Shown here piece after piece: positions 8,883 through 16,547 of a stretch of DNA of 64,000 bases. Within the stretch, counting starts at the first letter, position 1, and every line of letters starts with the position of its first letter. The DNA is from CAWAHD01 sp963781785 (lineage in GTDB: Bacteria > Planctomycetota > Planctomycetia > Isosphaerales > Isosphaeraceae), in contig CAWAHD010000002.1 of assembly GCA_963781785.1 (NCBI GenBank), positions 2,790,001 through 2,854,000 of the forward strand, in the 5' to 3' direction. Position numbers and translations under genes: made by a program. The notes under the pieces are model-generated. The model did no database searches. It saw only the letters and a list, made by a program, of their open reading frames with translations, and was not told the origin of the DNA.

Positions 8883-10157
8883 CTAGTTCGCACCCAGGTC
8901 TACGCCACGCTGTCGCCGAGGCTGTTCCGCCTTGGGATCCTTCTTGCTCTCGAGCTGTTTACGCACGACGTCGCTCAGCTCCTCGGGCAGCGTGAGCGTC
9001 CAATCATTGACCTGGCCGGGGCGGACCGAGAAACGTCCCTCGAGCTGCCGCCAGTAAGATGGAGCCACGGTGACAGCGCCCCGGAAGGCTGTCAGTGACA
9101 ATCCCGTCAGGAGGGGTTTCTGGCCACTCACCGGATCAGCGGAGTAAGCGGCCACGTTCCATGCACGCAAGTTGGATGTCTCGGCGTGAGCGAGCACTTC
9201 GAACCGATCAGCCGTGGTCGGCGGATTCTGGCGAGCGCACGGTCGCAGAACGACCAGACGCTGAGGAAGGAAGCTCCCCACCTCCATCGCAACGGCGTCC
9301 AATTCGGATCGGACGTTTCGACTTTGAAGGTCACCGAACACCGGCCTTTCGATAAGCTCCGAATCGCCCCGGGAGAGAGAAGGTAACCCGTTATCACTCG
9401 ACAGGATGTGCCACAAGTCGAGTTTCGTCGCTCCGGTGATCTCGTTCTGCTTCGCTCCCGGCCCGTAGAGGACGGTCCGAGACCGGTCAAAACCGACCGA
9501 GTCGATGACTTTCCACCTCAGGGGAGGTTGCAGCGTGGACGGTTCTTGAACGTATGTCGCGACGATAGAGAGGTCTTTGCCGGCAAGATCGGCCGGCCAC
9601 TCGACCCGCAGCTTGACCGGAGCTCGAGCGGACGCAAGCGCCGGACAGACGATCGTCTTGGCGATGCTTGTTCCGGGCAACACATTGATGTTGCCGGAAC
9701 ATGTCCAGAGATCCTGATCATCCAGCGGCCTGGAGATCTCGAACTCCCAATCGCCCGGGCGAACCACACCGAAATCGACCGTGCCGGCCGTATCCGAATC
9801 GCGGCTGACGGTCTGGGGGAGACCGATGAGACCCGACGAGCCTTGCCGGAGCAAGACGTGACATCCGGCCGCGGGGGGACCATCGGGGGTTTCCAGGGTG
9901 AGCTTGAACGTCACGGGTATCCAGTCCGGTGATCGGGGCGTTTGGGCCGCCTTGGTCAAGGTCTGCAATTGTTGCAGGATCTCCGCGCTGGTCGACTGCG
10001 ACTGGGTCAGAAGCTCGATGGTTTTTGCCTGACTGGCGGCCTGGTCCCTGGCCGCGGCAATCACGGCTTGATTCGACCGGTAGGCGACCAGCCCGGAAAG
10101 CGACAGGCTCGCCAGCACGACAATCAGACAGACTGCGATCACGACGCGGTTCATCAT
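8883..10157 (-). CDS. Membrane-anchored hypothetical protein, coiled coil plus beta-rich domain
   Basis: 424 residues, ATG at 10157. An N-terminal membrane anchor (VVIAVCLIVVLASLSLSGLV) is followed by a short alpha/coiled-coil stretch (QAKTIELLTQSQSTSAEILQ). A long, probably beta-rich domain follows; one segment (LTLETPDGPPAAGCHVLLRQ) looks like a carboxypeptidase-regulatory or Ig-like fold. The C-terminus is charged (ESKKDPKAEQPRRQRG). The topology suggests a periplasm-facing protein held in the membrane. It may belong with the downstream kinase on the same strand, but 180 bases and a REP unit separate them. No family recognised. Confidence 0.6.
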   Translation of the reverse strand: MMNRVVIAVCLIVVLASLSLSGLVAYRSNQAVIAAARDQAASQAKTIELLTQSQSTSAEILQQLQTLTKAAQTPRSPDWIPVTFKLTLETPDGPPAAGCHVLLRQGSSGLIGLPQTVSRDSDTAGTVDFGVVRPGDWEFEISRPLDDQDLWTCSGNINVLPGTSIAKTIVCPALASARAPVKLRVEWPADLAGKDLSIVATYVQEPSTLQPPLRWKVIDSVGFDRSRTVLYGPGAKQNEITGATKLDLWHILSSDNGLPSLSRGDSELIERPVFGDLQSRNVRSELDAVAMEVGSFLPQRLVVLRPCARQNPPTTADRFEVLAHAETSNLRAWNVAAYSADPVSGQKPLLTGLSLTAFRGAVTVAPSYWRQLEGRFSVRPGQVNDWTLTLPEELSDVVRKQLESKKDPKAEQPRRQRGVDLGAN

Positions 10158-10368
10158 GAGTCTCCTTCCGCCTCATTCCTCGAGCTTCGCGTATCAATTC
10201 CATGAGTTCGCGACCTTGTCGGGCAACGAGATTCGGCTGTGACCTTGCGACGAACCGCGATTATGATGAATCCTCGCCGCAATGCAAGACGAGCCAGGAG
10301 GGCCGGCTGACCGAGTCGTCCGGTCGGCAGCTTCGGTGCCGGGCCTTCATTTCGTGCAAACCGGGTCG

Positions 10369-10620
10369 TCAATCCATGTGAACTTCGACGGGGACGCGCA
10401 CGCCTTCTTTCCGCTGCTTGGCCGACAAAAAGTTCAACCGCTCGAAGCCGATGACTCGCCCCTTGCGATCCTTGACCAGGACGACGTCGTCGTCGGACTC
10501 TTCGCAAATGTGTTCCTTCTTCGGATCGTCGAACCACACGCTCAAGGTATTGCCCTCGCGGTCGAAGTAGACCCTCAACTTTTCCACAGTTCTTTTCCCG
10601 AAGATGCGCCGACTCGCCAT
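10369..10620 (-). CDS. DUF2283 family protein
   Basis: About 83 residues from the ATG at 10620; an upstream in-frame start would add 14 residues with no RBS. The core KLRVYFDREGNTLSVWFDD, then DDDVVLVKDRKGRVIGFERL, is the DUF2283 pattern as I know it: a small beta-rich protein of about 60-80 residues. Such genes often sit beside a DUF4258 toxin-like gene, but none is visible upstream here. A decayed second DUF2283 sequence lies at 35363-35455. Role not known; an antitoxin-like role is plausible from family context only. Confidence 0.75.
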   Translation of the reverse strand: MASRRIFGKRTVEKLRVYFDREGNTLSVWFDDPKKEHICEESDDDVVLVKDRKGRVIGFERLNFLSAKQRKEGVRVPVEVHMD

Positions 10621-11187
10621 TGTTTCGGAATACCCTGCGGGCCGTTCTCCCGACCTGGTCAATGGGTTCCTCGGCCGTTCTCGCAGGACATCTTTGGATC
10701 AGCCATTCTGTCCGACGGCGAGCGGTGATCATGAGCGCAGTCTGCCCGGTACCGCTTGACAAAACAAGCGTGTCGTCACCGACTCGCTCGGAGTCGTCAC
10801 AGAGGCGCTACGATTTCTTCCGCTCGGCCAGCACCGCGCCCCGAACGAAAGGCTGCTGGGCCGGTCAAATTCGACGTGGGGGATCCCGATCACGGCGATT
10901 CACCAAGATTGCGTGGCATGGGGAATCCCCCCGTCGCCCAAGGACAACAGCGGCGATCTGTCGGACACCAGAACGCCCGCATTTTCCAGGCCTTCGTGCG
11001 TGGTCTTTAGCTGGTGGTTCGCGGCGAACAATTTCCCACATTTCGCGAGGAGGGTAGGAGATCGTGTGATGCCGGGCGCAAGACTCGTCTTGACGTATCA
11101 CCGGAATCTGGTACGAGCGGTCGAGGAGAAGGATGAAGGATGAATCAGACAGCCACCGAATGGAGAATGGTTTTATTCATCCTTCAT
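10621..11187. other. Intergenic stretch without a supported gene
   Basis: Both strands carry only short overlapping ORFs with shadow-like composition. The only structure seen is the GGATGAAGGATGAAT/ATTCATCCTTCATC inverted pair at its right end, annotated separately. Confidence 0.6.
11127..11187. repeat. Hairpin of GGATGAAGGATGAAT arms abutting mobile element copy A
   Basis: GGATGAAGGATGAAT at about 11129-11143 is matched by ATTCATCCTTCATC ending at 11187, giving a near-perfect inverted repeat with a loop of about 30 bases. The left end of the mobile element begins at the next base (11188). The arm sequence is the one inserted inside the nSTAND gene at 1094-1205. Confidence 0.6.
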
Positions 11188-11223
11188 CTGTGCCCCCACC
11201 ATTATTCGTGCAGCGATTGGGCG

Positions 11224-12765
11224 TCAAAATGCCGGAGTAATTCGTCTCCTCGTGACGTGAAGGAGACCGAGCTGTTCGAGGACGGGTTGCGCCGCGATCC
11301 GCTCGATCTCGGCTTGGGGGTAATGCGAGAGCGCGGCTGCTGGGTCGATCATGCGCTGTTCCAGGACAGTCGCGATCTCGCTCCTTAAATGTTGCCACAT
11401 GTTTTTGCGTCTGTCCAGTGACAAAACGGCGCGCACCGCCCAGGTTTCTTCCGGAGTCAGTCCCGTCGGTCCCCACGGCCGACTCAGTCGGTTGCGCGCA
11501 AGACGCGCGGTCAGGAGATCGTCGCTCGTCCAGAAGTCGCGGCGACCCGCTTGATCGGCAACGTGCGCGGTCAACTCCTTGAGCGTGCGGTTGGCACGCT
11601 CGCAGCCGCCGTTGTACGGGGCACAGTACGGCGGCGAGTACAAAGTGAAAACCTCCCGGCCGTGCAAGAAGCGCTTCGTCAGGTGGGCGCGGAACGCCGG
11701 ACCGTTGTCACATTTCATGACCAGCGGCGCACCGTGCTCCTCAAACAAATCGGCCAGCGCTTCCACCACGGTCGCCGCGTCCTCGCGCGCCACCGCCAGC
11801 CAGAGCAACTGCTGTCGACTCGCCAGGTCGCGCACGTTCAGGATCGCAGGCAAGATGCCGTCGATCAGGTAGGGGGGATGAGTGAAATCCATCGCCCACA
11901 CGCTGCCTCCACAGAGCCACTCCAGCCGACACCGTTCCTCGACATGCTCTTGGAGCCACTCGGCACGATATCCCGCTTTGAGCTCAGCCAGTTCGGCGCG
12001 CGCGACATCGGGATACTCGGCCTGGAGACTCGATAGGCTGATGCTCGGGCCGTGCAGTTCCAGAAAGCCGGTGACCTCGGCTTGGCGCTCGACCGGGGCA
12101 ATTTGCGGCGGCCGCCCCCGTGGGCGCGGCGCCAGCCGATCTGCGCCCCAACCCCGATCCCAATGCCACATGGTGCGTGGTGAGAGACCAAGAGCACCGG
12201 CCGTCTCCTCCGTCGACCAGCCGTGGCCACGCGCGTAACGGCGAAACGCAACCGACCGTTTTCGCAGATCGCGCTCGCTCCATCGGCGCTTGGATTGGCG
12301 ATCCCAACCGCGGCGCGGTGCCTCACGGTTGTCGGGCGTTGGCACACGTTCGGCCTGACCGGCGCGATCATCCAGTGGCAGCGAGTCTCGGCGACATCCC
12401 TCGACCGCCGCCTGACCGGCCCGCGCCTCACCACTCGCACACGGCGGCGTGCCGGCTGAATGGCCAAGGGGGTCTCCCGCGGTGGTCATCGTCCAGCCCG
12501 GCATGGCGGTCGCGATCGACAAGAGCGCGGCACCATCGTTGCCGACCCACGTGCTCGCGATGCTGCGGTCGTGACGACGTGCCGGATCGCTGGTCTCGTC
12601 GACCACGACCGCCGCAGTTTGGCTCTCAAGTTCGAACTCGAAGTCGGTGTCGTCCCGAGCGTCTCCGGCTACGGCGTCCCGGAACAGATCGGAATTCGTG
12701 GAGGCTTTCCTGGCCTCATGGTCTCGGTGAGGGGCGCTGCTTGCATCTTCAACTTGATCCCTCAC
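11224..12765 (-). CDS. Element copy A: OrfB, rve/DDE transposase
   Basis: 513 residues. The GTG at 12765 overlaps the OrfA stop, but the main product is probably an OrfAB fusion made by -1 frameshifting on A7 (12774-12780). About 150 disordered residues precede an HTH segment (STEETAGALGLSPRTMW), then the integrase core: first Asp in WAMDFTH, second in KCDNGPAFRAH, Glu in NGGCERANRTLKEL. This is the DDE triad of rve-fold IS3/IS481-type transposases. It cuts and joins element ends. It differs from the copy B protein at roughly ten residues. The stop lies about 36 bases inside the element end. Confidence 0.88.
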   Translation of the reverse strand: MRDQVEDASSAPHRDHEARKASTNSDLFRDAVAGDARDDTDFEFELESQTAAVVVDETSDPARRHDRSIASTWVGNDGAALLSIATAMPGWTMTTAGDPLGHSAGTPPCASGEARAGQAAVEGCRRDSLPLDDRAGQAERVPTPDNREAPRRGWDRQSKRRWSERDLRKRSVAFRRYARGHGWSTEETAGALGLSPRTMWHWDRGWGADRLAPRPRGRPPQIAPVERQAEVTGFLELHGPSISLSSLQAEYPDVARAELAELKAGYRAEWLQEHVEERCRLEWLCGGSVWAMDFTHPPYLIDGILPAILNVRDLASRQQLLWLAVAREDAATVVEALADLFEEHGAPLVMKCDNGPAFRAHLTKRFLHGREVFTLYSPPYCAPYNGGCERANRTLKELTAHVADQAGRRDFWTSDDLLTARLARNRLSRPWGPTGLTPEETWAVRAVLSLDRRKNMWQHLRSEIATVLEQRMIDPAAALSHYPQAEIERIAAQPVLEQLGLLHVTRRRITPAF

Positions 12766-13265
12766 CGACTCGCTTTTTTTGCGGCTTGCTTGAGCTGCGG
12801 CTTGGGCCGAGACAGACCTTGGCGCGCCAGCTCCGCCCGTAACTGGGCCCCTCTCAGCTCCAGCTCCAACCGCTCAACTTTTTGTTCCAGATTCGCGATC
12901 TGTTGTTGCTCGGGCGTTTTCTCCGCCGAGGGACGCCGGCCGGGTGATCCCGGTTCCAGGGTTTTCACCCAGCGCTCCAGGCTCTCGTGCTTGAGATCGA
13001 AGAACCAAGACTCCTCGATTCCCAGATCGGCGCACGCGTCGGCGACGTTGATCTCCCCCGCGAGATTGGCCAGGATCACCCGCAGCCGGGCCTTGGCTAC
13101 GGGTGATCCTGCCAGACGGTCGACTTGGTCAGCGATGCTCAATGGCTTTCGGCCGGCCGGCATGGATAGACCCTCCGTGATCGCCCTGCCCTTCGGAGCG
13201 GATCGTCTCCAACGCCGCTGGTCGATTCCCATCGCCAGCGGGCCCCGCCGCAGGGGGTTTCCCAA
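12762..13265 (-). CDS. Element copy A: OrfA, DNA-binding protein with HTH and leucine zipper
   Basis: Up to 167 residues. The start is uncertain: ATG at 13232 or 13163 is more likely than the TTG at 13265. The middle resembles an IS3-type OrfA HTH (INVADACADLGIEESWFF, then LERWVKTLEPG). It is followed by a heptad-like coiled coil (QQQIANLEQKVERLELELRG) and ends QAAKKASR. The codons GCA AAA AAA GCG contain the A7 run. A -1 slip there enters the 513-residue OrfB frame exactly, as in IS3-family OrfAB. Identical in sequence to the copy B OrfA. Confidence 0.75.
   Translation of the reverse strand: MGNPLRRGPLAMGIDQRRWRRSAPKGRAITEGLSMPAGRKPLSIADQVDRLAGSPVAKARLRVILANLAGEINVADACADLGIEESWFFDLKHESLERWVKTLEPGSPGRRPSAEKTPEQQQIANLEQKVERLELELRGAQLRAELARQGLSRPKPQLKQAAKKASR
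12774..12780 (-). promoter_or_regulatory. Putative programmed -1 frameshift heptamer (A7), copy A
   Basis: The plus strand shows seven T, so the mRNA-sense strand reads GC AAAAAAA GCG, with zero-frame codons GCA AAA AAA. This is the A_AAA_AAA form used by several IS elements. Slipping back one base gives AAA AAA AGC GAG TCG GTG AGG, continuous with the OrfB frame. I did not find a clear downstream stem-loop by eye. Confidence 0.6.
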
Positions 13266-13827
13266 CGGGTCCTTGTACCGCAGCCGGCCCTTCCTTGCCA
13301 GGTGAATCCGCGGTTTGCAGCAACCGCGCGGCGCGGAGTGCTCGCACGCACGGTTTCCGCCGCCGCCGTTTGGTTCCGCTGGACGCTTCCTGCGTTTTGC
13401 TGGCCGCCGGCGCCAGCCCCAACGCGCGTTGAGTGGTTCGGGCTAGCGCCTGATGGCGAGCGAGCTCACGCCGACTGACAGACAGCTCGCGCTCCAGGCG
13501 AGCCAGCCGCCGGTCGGTCGAGACGGTGCGCCCAACCGGACGGGGCTCACACGCCCAGATCAGCCCTCGAATGGCTCGCTGCTCCAGGAGATAGTAGCGC
13601 GGCAACCGGATTCCCAGCGCCGTCGCGGCACCAGCGGGAGTCCGCACTCCGGCCAGCACTTCGAGGACCAGAGCCGCGGCGCGTCTGGCTTCAGGGCCGA
13701 TGTGCGGGGCTTCGGGACAATCCGCCGTCAGTTGCCGCCGGTAGGTTCCGCGCGATCGCTGCGCCGCGGCTTCCTTTTGTCGAGGCGCCCGGCCGTGCGG
13801 CCGGGCCGAGGCAGGGTTCGCCGTCAT
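13129..13827 (-). CDS. Element copy A: 232-residue accessory protein
   Basis: The ATG at 13827 overlaps the previous stop (ATGA) and is preceded by AAGGAGG at a good distance, so it is translationally coupled to the upstream transposase. The N-terminal half is helical and alanine-rich, with an HTH-like segment (TPAGAATALGIRLPRYYLL). A coiled coil follows (RRLARLERELSVSRRELARH), and the C-terminal third is basic and low-complexity (GTKRRRRKP). The last 137 bases overlap the OrfA frame, so it may be longer or shorter than drawn. Possibly a regulatory or target-choice protein of the element; no family recognised. Confidence 0.6.
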   Translation of the reverse strand: MTANPASARPHGRAPRQKEAAAQRSRGTYRRQLTADCPEAPHIGPEARRAAALVLEVLAGVRTPAGAATALGIRLPRYYLLEQRAIRGLIWACEPRPVGRTVSTDRRLARLERELSVSRRELARHQALARTTQRALGLAPAASKTQEASSGTKRRRRKPCVRALRAARLLQTADSPGKEGPAAVQGPVGKPPAAGPAGDGNRPAALETIRSEGQGDHGGSIHAGRPKAIEHR

Positions 13828-14219
13828 GGCTTGCCTCCTTCCTCGTTCGCTGTCTCGTCCGGCGTCGCCGGCGGGGACCCTTGCGGCGGCAGCTCATCGT
13901 GCGTCTGTGCCGGCACATCGCCAAGCGGTCCGGCGGCCGGAGAGCCATCTGGGCAGATGGCCTTGGGCATCGCGGCTGAGTCCGCGAAAGCGGCTGGCGG
14001 CACCAGATCCACTTCTTGCCGAACGCCCCCTTCGCGCGTCAGGAACACGCGCTCGCCTTCGGCATGCAGGCTGAAATTCTTGCCGCCCAGTTGGCCTGTC
14101 ACGTAGAACGGGGGCTTGGGCAAGCCGTTGCGAGCCAGCTCCAGTGCGTTGGCGGCGACCCGATCTTTGAGGGCCAGCAGGACCTCGGGAGCCGCCCCGA
14201 AAAACCGGTCCGCCGGCAC
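13824..14219 (-). CDS. Element copy A: C-terminal part of the first rve transposase (after frameshift)
   Basis: 131 residues beginning VPADRFFGAAPEVLLALKDR. Upstream in this frame the reading continues as IGHFIDWYNFQRTHSGIDGL, the usual C-terminal segment of IS481-like integrases. The main ORF leaves that frame near 14272-14282 (LADARA then DRPLH). The two parts therefore belong to one transposase. The tail is Pro/Gly/Asp-rich and ends EEGGKP, with its stop overlapping the next start. Copy B has exactly the same break. Confidence 0.75.
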   Translation of the reverse strand: MPADRFFGAAPEVLLALKDRVAANALELARNGLPKPPFYVTGQLGGKNFSLHAEGERVFLTREGGVRQEVDLVPPAAFADSAAMPKAICPDGSPAAGPLGDVPAQTHDELPPQGSPPATPDETANEEGGKP

Positions 14220-14253
14220 CAGGCCGTCGATCCCGCTGTGGGTGCGCTGGAAG

Positions 14254-15564
14254 TTATACCAGTCGATGAAGTGGCCGATCCGCGCGGGCGTCGGCCAGAT
14301 CGAGGAACACAGCCGTCTCCACGCACTCGCGCCAGAGCGTTCCCCAGAACCGCTCGATCTTGCCCAAGGTCTGAGGATGGCGCGGCGCGGCCACGATCTG
14401 GCGGATGCCGCGCCCTTTGAGCTCCTTCTGGAAAGCGCTCTCGCCCCGCCAGGTCACGTACTGAGCGCCATTGTCGGTGAGGATTTCCTCGGGGACTCCG
14501 TAGGCCGCGATGCCCGCACGGAGAACCTCCAGCACCAGGGCCGTCGACTGGCTGGCGTGCAGACCGAAGCTGACGATGAACCGACTGTGGTCGTCGAGGA
14601 AGGCAACCAGGTAGACCCGCCGGTTCTGCCGCTTGAGCACGAAGGTGAACAGGTCGGTTTGCCAGAGCTGGCTGGGCCTGGCCCGCTCGAAGAAGCGGAC
14701 CTTGTCGGGATGAGGTCGTGTGGGGGTTTCCTGCAACTGGTAGCCCGCCTCATGAAGCACACGGGCGACCGCTGGCGGGCTGGCCGGCAGTGCCGGGCCG
14801 CGCACCAGCATCTGGCTGATGCGCTCGCATCCCCAGTCGGGATGCGCCTGCTTGAGCAAGAGGATGGTGCGTTTGGTCAGGTCGGGCAAGCGGCTTCCTT
14901 CGCGGGCGCCTCGAGGCCGTTCGAGCAAGCCGGCCGGTCCCTGGTGGGTGAACCGCTGTTTCCAGGCATAGAGCGTATGCTTGGAGACGCCCACCAATGT
15001 TGCGAAATCCTTGGCGGGCAAGCCGCTGCGCTGCCAGCAGTCGAGGATCATGAGTCGCTGCTGGGGATTGTACGCCGCCGGCTTCACCTCCTCGGGTCGA
15101 GCCAGCCGCCGGCCGCGTTGCGTGCGTCTTTTGCCGGTCGGCAGCCCGAGCCCTTGCCGCCTGAGCTCAGCGACCGGGTCGAACTGGGCCGGCGGGCTGT
15201 CGAATTCGTTGGTCGGAACCCCGGAGGGCTCGTCCGCCTCCACACCGAGGTCGTCCCGGGCAGGCGACTGCGGGGCGTCTCCAAACTCCGGAGCGGTCTC
15301 ATCCCCACGATCGGGCAGGCCCGGCGGCTCGGGTGTACGTTCATCGGGATGGACCGTCTCGGCAATCGAGGCGTCCGCATTCTCCGATTTCGTGTCGATT
15401 GCTTCCGGAAATGTGATGAGGTCAATCTGGGAATCGACCGCGTCCGGTTCACCTTCCGCCGCCGGATCATTCTTTAAATCGGATGTCGGCCGGACCAATT
15501 CTTCAGGCGGCCGTTCGCCAGGCGCGCCTCGACCACTCCACCACCGATTCCACTCGTTCCACAT
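14254..15564 (-). CDS. Element copy A: first rve/DDE transposase (frameshifted near the C-terminus)
   Basis: Start ATG at 15564, preceded by GAGGAG at 7 bases; the ORF is open further upstream without an RBS. A disordered acidic leader of about 130 residues is followed by HTH (DFATLVGVSKHTLYAWKQRF), a second HTH-like region (HPDWGCERISQML), and the integrase core: Asp in LWQTDLFTF, Asp in EILTDNGAQYVTW, Glu in QTLGKIERFWGTLW. This matches IS481/IS3-like DDE enzymes. The ORF ends with shadow residues DRPLHRLV; the correct continuation is the 13824-14219 frame. It is a different integrase from OrfB in the same element. Confidence 0.88.
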   Translation of the reverse strand: MWNEWNRWWSGRGAPGERPPEELVRPTSDLKNDPAAEGEPDAVDSQIDLITFPEAIDTKSENADASIAETVHPDERTPEPPGLPDRGDETAPEFGDAPQSPARDDLGVEADEPSGVPTNEFDSPPAQFDPVAELRRQGLGLPTGKRRTQRGRRLARPEEVKPAAYNPQQRLMILDCWQRSGLPAKDFATLVGVSKHTLYAWKQRFTHQGPAGLLERPRGAREGSRLPDLTKRTILLLKQAHPDWGCERISQMLVRGPALPASPPAVARVLHEAGYQLQETPTRPHPDKVRFFERARPSQLWQTDLFTFVLKRQNRRVYLVAFLDDHSRFIVSFGLHASQSTALVLEVLRAGIAAYGVPEEILTDNGAQYVTWRGESAFQKELKGRGIRQIVAAPRHPQTLGKIERFWGTLWRECVETAVFLDLADARADRPLHRLV

Positions 15565-15662
15565 TTGCTCCTCGCCTCTGCGGCATTGCCGCGGCTGGGA
15601 GGAGACGTCGATTGCTCCGGTCAATTCTCCCAATTACGCAGCAAGCATTTTGGTTGGGAGGA

Positions 15663-16381
15663 CAGCCATCCGACTCGACCGGACATCCTCGCAGGCGTAT
15701 ACCGGCCGCGGCTGCGCCTTGCATGCCCAGAAAGAGTACGACAAGGCGATCGCCGACTACGGCGAGGCCATCCGACTCAACCCCGGGGACGCAGAAGCCT
15801 ACGCCAGACGCGGCTGCGCTTCGCGCGCCGGGAAGCGATACGACCAGGCGATCACCGACTTTGATGAGGCCATTCGACTCGACCCCAAGGATTCAGAAGC
15901 CTACTACGGCCGCTCCGTGGTCGAGATGATCCTGCGTCGCGGAGGGGCCGTTGCCGGTTTCAAGACCGTCCTCGAGCTTGACGGCGGCGATGCCGATTCT
16001 TCGGTCTACGCTTTGATCCTCGGCCACTTCGCGGCGCGACTGGCACGGGACGACAAGGAAGCGAAAACGTTCATCGAGCGCGCGCCTCGCAAGCCGGGCG
16101 CCCCAGCATGGCCATATGCGGCCGTCCAGCTACTCCGCGGTGAGATCGACGAAGCCGCGCTGCTCGCCGCAGCGGTCGATGACGATAACAGGACCGAAGC
16201 GCGATGCTACCTCGGCCTCGATTACGCTCTCAAAGGCCACAAGGACCTAGCCCTCGCCCACTTCCGCTGGGTCCGCGACCATGGCAATCCCGCGTTCGCC
16301 ACATACACGATCGCATTGGACGAGCTTGAGCGACTGGAGAAGCCAGTGACCAAACCCCAGGCTCAAAACCCGAAACCCTGA
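15663..16381 (+). pseudogene. TPR-repeat protein, 5' end removed by the element
   Basis: The readable gene starts at the element boundary with AIRLDRTSSQAYTGRGCALH. At least three TPR units follow (EYDKAIADYGEAIRLNPGDA; RYDQAITDFDEAIRLDPKDS), then a helical repeat tail (KGHKDLALAHFRWVRDHGNP) and a stop at 16381. No start codon or N-terminus is left. The in-frame upstream sequence inside the element is antisense to its transposase. The missing part is not found left of the element. Such proteins mediate protein interactions; the original role is unknown. Confidence 0.75.
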
Positions 16382-16547
16382 TTTGGAAATGTGGGGCCGA
16401 GATTCTGGATCCGCTTCCGAGTGCCCTGCGGTTTGCGCTCCCGCGGTATTCGGGGTTGAGACGCCGCTTCGCGGGCGTCTTTGCATTGGTCCTCGCCGCG
16501 ACCGCGCAGCTTCAATTCGTCGCCGATCGACGATCCGCATCGGACGA

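Larger units (their letters stand above)
11188..15665 (-). mobile_element. 4,478-bp two-integrase transposable element, copy A
   Basis: Near-identical to 42442-46919 with a constant offset of 31,254 bases, so both copies have exactly the same length. The shared sequence starts at CTGTGCCCCCACC and ends at GGGAGGACAG; reading both ends inwards gives imperfect terminal repeats (CTGTgCcCCCAcC / CTGTcCtCCCAaC). No target-site duplication is visible in the flanks. On the minus strand it encodes an rve-type transposase (frameshifted), a 232-residue protein, an HTH/leucine-zipper OrfA, and a second rve-type transposase (OrfB) reached through an A7 slippery run. Its right end cuts a TPR gene. Confidence 0.85.

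Noticed and set aside
14116..15477. Plus-strand ORFs over 450 residues across the first transposase (also 45370-46731)
   Set aside because: Antisense to an integrase with DDE motifs; present in both copies only because the sequence is duplicated.
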